NCBI RefSeq assembly: GCF_963583255.1
Contig: NC_084805.1
Span: forward strand, 8,114,827-8,178,826
Length of the DNA: 64,000 bases
From: Pyrus communis
Lineage: Eukaryota > Streptophyta > Magnoliopsida > Rosales > Rosaceae
Direction of reading: 5' to 3'
The translations under genes were made by a program, and so were the position numbers. The notes beneath the pieces were generated by a model that saw only the letters and a program-made list of their open reading frames with translations, was not told where the DNA came from and searched no databases. Within the stretch, counting starts at the first letter, position 1. Each line of letters starts with the position of its first letter. This document shows, piece by piece, positions 58,141 through 64,000 of this stretch.

Positions 58141-60010
58141 TTGACACACCCCGAGCTCAATCGAGGCATGCAGGTCATCATGTGAAGGTGACGTAACCAT
58201 GTGCGCTGTGCGGAAGTGGTAATAATGTGAAAATGCGAATAAATAAAAACCACTAGTTATCTTACCTTAGACTAGCCTATAAGTACGAGTGACAGTGATT
58301 AGAGTAAAGACACACCCAAACAGAGCATAGGTATCAAAGTGCAATCCAGAAGACTAAGTAATAATTATAAAGATCATAAAAGAAACCCTACACTGGTGGA
58401 TGTCTGTCAGAACCGCCGTGAAGTCCTCGTGAGCCACCGATACAAACTTCTATCTAGAACCTGGAAGGGCGCAAAATAGAAAGTGTGAGTGGGCAAAAAC
58501 AAAGCTTTCAAAACCATTTTATCTTTTCAAATGTAATAACCCCTTGCTATAAAACCGTATAAGTTTCCCAGAAAATAATATTGTAAACACATATGAAAAC
58601 TATACTCGAGAATAACCAAACCATGTGTATGCCATGACAATCATCTTAACCATGAATAAGTAAGCCAGGTGAATTGCACTAATATAAAGTGACATATCAG
58701 CCGGAGTCACCTAACGTGACTTGTACGGTTGAATCAATAACTCAACAATCAAATCAAATCCTGCACCTCAGTCGGAACCACCTATGTGGTCTGTACAACA
58801 GGCTAGGTGTGAATAAGTACGCTCAAGTGCTATGATCACGTGAAGGCTATGTGAAGTATCGTAAGTCACCTACGAGTCGAAATCACCTAATGTGGTCTGT
58901 ACGACAGGCTGGCATCTGCCTTGGATCCAAGATGAGTGTGTGGTGCGGGAGGTGAATGATCACGTGAAGGCTAGGCCCTATCCTCGGGCGGATCATTAAC
59001 ACCGGGGTGCATGATATAATTCACTAAAAGCAACTCATCATAATCATACACACTACCATCACAACCATCACTATATACTCACCTGAAGCTTACCTGAGCA
59101 TCCACAGCATCGAGCAGTAATATGCATAGCTATATTATAACATATACTAATATGTAATGCATATGACATAGTATTTAAAATGTAAAACCATTTAAATAGA
59201 GTCTGGGAAACATAAGGCATATATATGTATATATATAAAACCAAAAAGTCCACTCACTGGTATGTAGTCAGGTCGTAACCCCCAAGTTTCGCCTGACTAC
59301 GCTCGTCCTTTGGAAACGTCTCACCTATATGTGAAACAACTATTTTAATGTTACTTTTGAGAACATAACCATCACTATGAAATAACTTCTCATACGTTGC
59401 TCAATTGGGGTGTTTGAATATACCACCGTGGCCTACTCAACACCACGAGCATCCCCATATTTTTAGAAAAAAATTTCAACATCCCACGTGTCGGCCAAGG
59501 CACGGCCACACGCGTGGCCACGCACCCAGCACGATAGACAGAATCCCTAACGGCGTTAGGGAATATTCTGTTAAATAACATCATATTCCGTCTAAAAAAT
59601 AACAGTGTTACCTTAAGCCGTTAGCATATCCCGTCAAAGTTGACGAAATATTCCTCTTCTTCTCCAATGGTTTGCTAGATTTCGACGCCAGCCGCGCTGC
59701 ACTCACCGTTTCTGGAAAAACTTTAAATGTTAATATCTTCGTCATTTTAACACCAAATTTCATGAAATTGGTACCAAATTGAAGCTCTCAAGTAGGAGAA
59801 CATGATCTTACCTATTTAAAAGCCTAAAATCGACGGAGTATGGTCGAAAAATCCTTCGACAATCTAGCCAAATCTGCAACTTCCCAAACCTGTGTATCTC
59901 GACGTCCAAACTACTCCAAAATCATTCTAAAAGACTAGGGAAGTTGTTTAAGAACTACCACGAGTCTTAAATCCTTAAGTAGATCCCAAGATCACGTCGA
60001 AGTAGTTTAA
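58141..60010. repeat. LTR-like dispersed repeat, copy C, cut by an Athila LTR
   Basis: Starts TGACACACCCCGAGCTC and is collinear with copies A and B. It carries hairpins, CTTGGATCCAAG (58920-58931) and GAATATTC (59561). It stops at 60010 where an Athila-family LTR begins; the rest of the repeat is not found in the window. Confidence 0.65.
58698..58905. other. Three related hairpins in copy C
   Basis: Hairpins at 58698-58731 (CAGCCG/CGGTTG, inner GTCAC/GTGAC), 58771-58799 (GTCG/CAAC, inner ACCAC/GTGGT, 4-base loop) and 58876-58905 (GTCG/CGAC, inner ATCAC/GTGGT). Pairing is kept through G-T wobbles. Confidence 0.75.
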
Positions 60011-61906
60011 TGATAGGAGCATATTTATGCGACTTAGTTAGCTTGTTTTTTTGCATTTATGTTGTTAGTTCCTAGTTATTTTAGTATTTTAAGCTATTTT
60101 CGTGTGTTTGTAGGTCGAAAAGGCTAAAGTAGCAAGAAAGTGCAATTTGGAGCATTTTGAAGCAGTTTTGGGCTTGAAATAGATAGCACATGCATGGAGC
60201 AAGGTGGATGGATGAAATTGAAGACCAAAAGAGGCTGGGAATGTGCCAAAGAGATGAAGTAAATAAATTCAAGAAGAGGAAAACAAGAAGGCTCAACAAG
60301 AAAGAAGGAATGTTATCCAAACTTTCCTTAAACTTTCCTAATCCTTTCCCACTTAAGTTCCAGCTGCAAAGAGGCTTCCAAATCACATTAAGATACTTAA
60401 ATATATGTTCTAGAAGGCATAATCCTTTTCCTAGAGGAATGCCGCACCACCTTACCCTTTTCCTTTCCCTTGCCGTGCAAGGCAAACATCTTTCTTATTT
60501 TCTTTCCTTGCCGCACCCTTCTTCCCTTTTCTCTCTTGGATTCTAACTTTAATTACCCTTTTTCCTTGAGGATTTGGGGTCCAAATCTTTCCCAAAACAT
60601 TTAATTAAAGCCATGATCCTTTCCCTAAAATATATAGAATCTACCGCATAAAATATAAGGATACATTCATTCAGCCATCATCCATCCTTCACATACAATT
60701 CTGCAACCTCCCTTCACCATTCAATCATCCATCTTCTATCACCAAATTCTGCACCACAACCACCTTGTGCTGCATCAAAGAAGAAGGAGAAAAGACCCCT
60801 TGGAGCCGTGCCTGCCATTCAAGATTATTGGATTGTTGGAGCATTTCTAGGTGTATTCAATCTTTTGTTTTCAATGTTTAATTTAAGTTTTCTTTGTTTA
60901 ATTGCGAACATGAGGAGCTAAACTCGTTTTGGCTAGAGGAGACTTTGAAACCATGATTATATTTGCAATATGAATTGATTACTTCCAGTTGTGATTTCAT
61001 AAATCATGAATGTAATTTGCTTAACTGTTGGATTAAGAACTTATTCTTGTATGTTGACTAAGGGTGCACACTTAGTTTGCATGCATGAATTTGATGCTAG
61101 AATATAAGGGAGTTTCACATAATCGTTATAAACTTATATTCACAACTAGAGGAGGTTGCTAGTCACATCGTGTTAAGTAAATTCCTAGCAGGAGTATCAT
61201 GCTATTCATAGTTACGAATGCCTTGTCAATGCTTATGATTTTCACAAAGCTTAATGATCTTTGATTGTATCTCTATTATGTTGTTCATGTAGGGAACTAT
61301 TAAAGAATGATTTGGTTACCGATGCGTATTCCATCCAATTCAATGACTTAAGGAAAATCTGAGGGTTAATTAGTGCTATTCACGGTTAATTTGGGGCGTT
61401 GAGGTTCATGGTTTATTGGAAAAGCAATTGGAAATCAATTTGTATGCAAGTGTGTCATGTGTGGAGAATGACCTGTAGCTAGCTTATCACCCATTAATTC
61501 ACCCAAATTCGTATCAATTTACTTAGTTTCTGCAAATTTGTTCATTTAAGTTTTAAATTCGTCAAAAACCCAATCCCCTTTACTTTGTTGTGTCAAATTA
61601 GCTAGAATCTGTCCAATTTGTGTTTTTGAGTGTTTTGAGTCAAAATCAATTCAATTTTCATCCAAAGTAAGTCCTAGTGTCTGTTTTGTGTCTTTTTGAT
61701 TGTTTTGTGTTGTTTTGAATCTTTTTAGTTTGTTTTGAGTTCTTTGAGTCTAGTTAAGTGTTTTTAAGCCTAGTTTGTGTTTTTGAGTCTGTTTTAAATA
61801 GATTAGCAATCCCTCCTAATCCCCGGCCTAGAATGATCCCTACTTACATCTTTACTTCAATTGTCAACAAAAGGGTTTAATTTGAGTGCTAGTTTATATC
61901 ACATCA
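60011..61906 (+). repeat. 5' LTR of a second, truncated Athila-family element
   Basis: Starts TGATAGGAGCATATTTATGCGA, matching the minus-strand start of the 3295-16817 LTRs, and ends ACATCA just before a tRNA-Asp primer-binding site. Length 1896 bp. It is diverged in the middle from the first element's LTR, so it is a related but different family member in the opposite orientation. Confidence 0.8.
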
Positions 61907-61911
61907 AATTT

Positions 61912-61931
61912 TTAGCGCCGTTGCCGGGGAT
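61912..61931 (+). promoter_or_regulatory. Primer-binding site, tRNA-Asp
   Basis: ttagcgccgttgccggggat follows the LTR by five bases. It is complementary to the tRNA-Asp 3' end apart from a changed base near the CCA end. Confidence 0.85.
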
Positions 61932-62039
61932 TAGCAATTTTGCTAATACCCTCTATTTTCTTTTGTTTTCGTGTCTTTTAATTTTGGCTACTGATTTTAT
62001 TTTGTTTTGTTTTGTTTATTTTGTTTAGGTACTGGTTTA

Positions 62040-62347
62040 TAACTCGAAGTTCTCTACCTATTCGTGCACATATCTTGGACTTTGACGACGATTTTGAAAG
62101 AACTTTGAGAAGGAAGAGGAAAGAGCCATAACCTAATTTACCTAGTTCTAGCTCAGAATTTGAAGTAGAAGAAGAAGAAGAGGCCACGACTCAAGAAGAA
62201 AAGGAAGAACCAATCATGGATAATCGAAAAATCCAGGAACTTTCAGCCTCGGGATTGGACAATGATGTACCCCTATGCATTCAATATCCTAGGGCAGCTC
62301 AAGACAAGACCAATGAATTTGAATTGGAGTCTAGCTTGCTGCATCAC
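62040..62347 (+). pseudogene. Athila gag N-terminal fragment
   Basis: The frame encodes a basic/acidic leader (TLRRKRKEP), an in-frame TAA at 62129-62131, an acidic stretch (EFEVEEEEEATTQEEKEE) and the conserved Athila start from MDNRKIQEL (ATG 62216) to LCIQYP and FELESSLLHH. Similarity then stops abruptly near 62347, so the rest of gag, pol and the 3' LTR are deleted. Non-functional remnant. Confidence 0.7.
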
Positions 62348-63152
62348 CCTAGCAAATCGAAGAGAAACTACATATTCTTACTAAGGCTCATGGCCACCCT
62401 ACCCTAGCAAAAAGAAAATTAGCTACGCATATTCATAATAAAAAGCATAAAGTTTTTTATTGAAATAATAAAAAATCAAAAACACCTAGAATGGAAAAAG
62501 TTGGAAAATCTCTATGCTTGGCCAATCTTCTCTCTTCAAGAACGCACGGAGAAGAAGTTTTTAAGAATGAAGCCAGCCAAGCTTATTTAACCTAGCAGAA
62601 ATTAAATTCTCCTAATAAAAGGTCTTCCAATCGACCTACGAAACTAAATAAAATAGGAAACATAACCCTAAATTAAATGGTAAAATTCGCCTAAAATCTG
62701 AACAGCCACGTTTTGGACCCTAGAACTGCTCCAAAACTGGCCCAATATAGCTTGATTTAAGGTTTGGAATATTCTGAACACTTCCCCAGAAGGCCATAAA
62801 ACCCATCAGAGGTCATCTTGGGCTCCAAAAATGCAATTTAAGCCCAGAAACGTCATTTTCCAGCACTGCACACTGCTCCTTTATTCTGTTGCCAGAAAAT
62901 AACCACTTGGTAGAAAAATCCCACATTTTGATATGAACACGCCAAGAGACACACAAACGTCCTCCAATTTGAATCACTCCAAAATTCATCCGTTTGATCA
63001 TGTTTTGCTTTAGAGGAAGTCAGATGTCCAATATTGAAAATATAAATCAAAGTATCAAAATTCTACCACAATAATTACCAAAACATACTAAGAATAGGTT
63101 AAAATATATAATATGAAATTGACTCATTAATGGCCTCAATAGAATGAGCTTG
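62348..63152. other. Unidentified sequence after the truncated Athila
   Basis: About 800 bp with no supported gene. It contains ggccataaaacccatc and tccagcactgcacactgctcc, which may belong to another repeat, but no border was found. Confidence 0.4.
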
Positions 63153-64000
63153 TTGTGAGCCTGCTGGTAAGACAAGGTAGATGTTATATGACCATCAGTG
63201 TGCATCCAAACGTTAAAGCATACATCATGCTGGCCCAATATACCCCTCGGCCTAGCATGGGTCGCTATGCAGTGTTGAACTTGGATATAATCCTAGGATG
63301 GTACCAAAGAGAGTGCCAAACAAGGCACGTATCCTGTGGATTCTAATGAAGCGAAGTGCCTTGCCATGCTTGCTCATGTATCATGATTGTTTGTTATGTT
63401 TAAATATGTGTCCTAATTGTTTAAGAGGCTATTTTACATTGACATAGAAAATGAGTGAAACTGTGAAACTAATAGAGGAAAGGAATTTTTTTCCTTTGCT
63501 TGCTTCCTTGCATATGCCTCCCTCTTGGAGTTCAGTAGGATTTTTTTAGGCCCAAAACTTCTTCTTGAGCTTCTGTTGACGTCTGGGTCTATATGTGTGT
63601 GTTTTTATTTTTTTTTGGCATTGGAGAGCTCGTAAGCGCTTTTGGTGAAGACTTTAGTGACGGCATATGGTCTTTCCCATTTAGCGTTGGAGATATTTTT
63701 TTAGAGAACTTTAACGAAAAGCTCCCGGTACTATTCACTTTAACGAAAAGCCACATTTTTACACTAAAAAGTCAATCGTGGTACTATTCACTTTACCTTT
63801 TATTTTGTCCTTATCATTAAAACTCAAAATTTTCAAGCCATTTTCATTTTTTATTTTTTTTTATCCTCAACACTAACAAATTAAAATTTAAGAAGAAAAA
63901 AAAGACTCGAAGTTCAGCCACAAAAGCGCTATGAATTTGGGAGTATGATCATCTTCATTGAGAATTTTGTTACATGTGCTTTTTCAATTTCTTATGTCAA
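63153..64000. repeat. Unidentified duplicated sequence, copy 2 (runs off the window)
   Basis: Collinear with 54280-54722 but interrupted by about 420 extra bases (about 63475-63893), which include the MITE-like segment at 63690-63840. The match resumes at cgaagttcagccacaaaagcgc and continues to the window end. Confidence 0.7.
63690..63840. mobile_element. MITE-like segment in duplicated copy 2
   Basis: actttaacgaaaagc is repeated at about 63707 and 63738, and gtactattcacttta at about 63729 and 63781. The ends ttaacga and tcattaaa face each other. It lies wholly within the stretch absent from copy 1, which supports a discrete insertion. It resembles a short repeat I associate with Rosaceae genomes. 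Confidence 0.45.

Overview
The window is nuclear DNA from a flowering plant. The evidence is LTR retrotransposons of plant lineages, a TIR-NBS-LRR resistance-gene fragment, a Cassandra-type LTR carrying a 5S rRNA-like segment, MITEs, and one large intron-containing gene for the PIKK kinase SMG1. Several short repeats look like families I associate with Rosaceae (Malus/Pyrus/Prunus). That placement is inference from memory and was not searched. SMG1 itself argues against Arabidopsis thaliana, which is known to have lost it.

Layout. (1) 1-22 kb is a nest of transposons. A copia end (2-560) is followed by a decayed TNL gene fragment (minus, about 540-2009). That fragment abuts the 3' part of a Tat-like Ty3/gypsy element on the plus strand: pol 2013-3176, a spliced antisense gene for a plant-mobile-domain-like protein at 16.8-20.2 kb, and a 3' LTR at about 20.7-22.0 kb. 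A complete 13,523-bp Athila-type element (3295-16817, minus strand) was inserted into the last exon of that antisense gene. It has two 1856-bp LTRs differing at four positions, a 5-bp target duplication (cttac), a tRNA-Asp primer-binding site, a polypurine tract, a 1790-aa gag-pol and its own antisense ORF. (2) 22-36 kb is intergenic: an LTR-like repeat (copy A), a small plant gene (26.2-26.4 kb), two MITEs, a Cassandra LTR, and an old LTR element (29.9-34.2 kb) that keeps only antisense-ORF remnants. (3) 36.9-53.5 kb holds SMG1 on the minus strand, apparently intact. I built a 15-exon model that stays in frame throughout and encodes 3782 aa. (4) 53.5-64 kb is again repeats: a tandem duplication, a duplicated unidentified sequence (54.3 and 63.2 kb), two more copies (B, C) of the LTR-like repeat, and a truncated second Athila element (plus strand) inserted in copy C.

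How the parts work together. SMG1 is the one large cellular gene; it should phosphorylate UPF1 in nonsense-mediated mRNA decay. The rest records nested transposition. The most unusual signals are: nine hairpins (three in each of the LTR-like repeats A, B and C) whose stems change by paired substitutions; antisense genes with their own promoters in the gypsy elements; a dense CATGCA (RY) cluster directly upstream of the Athila LTR TATA box; and an Asp-to-Asn change in the protease active-site motif of an otherwise full-length, very young Athila polyprotein.
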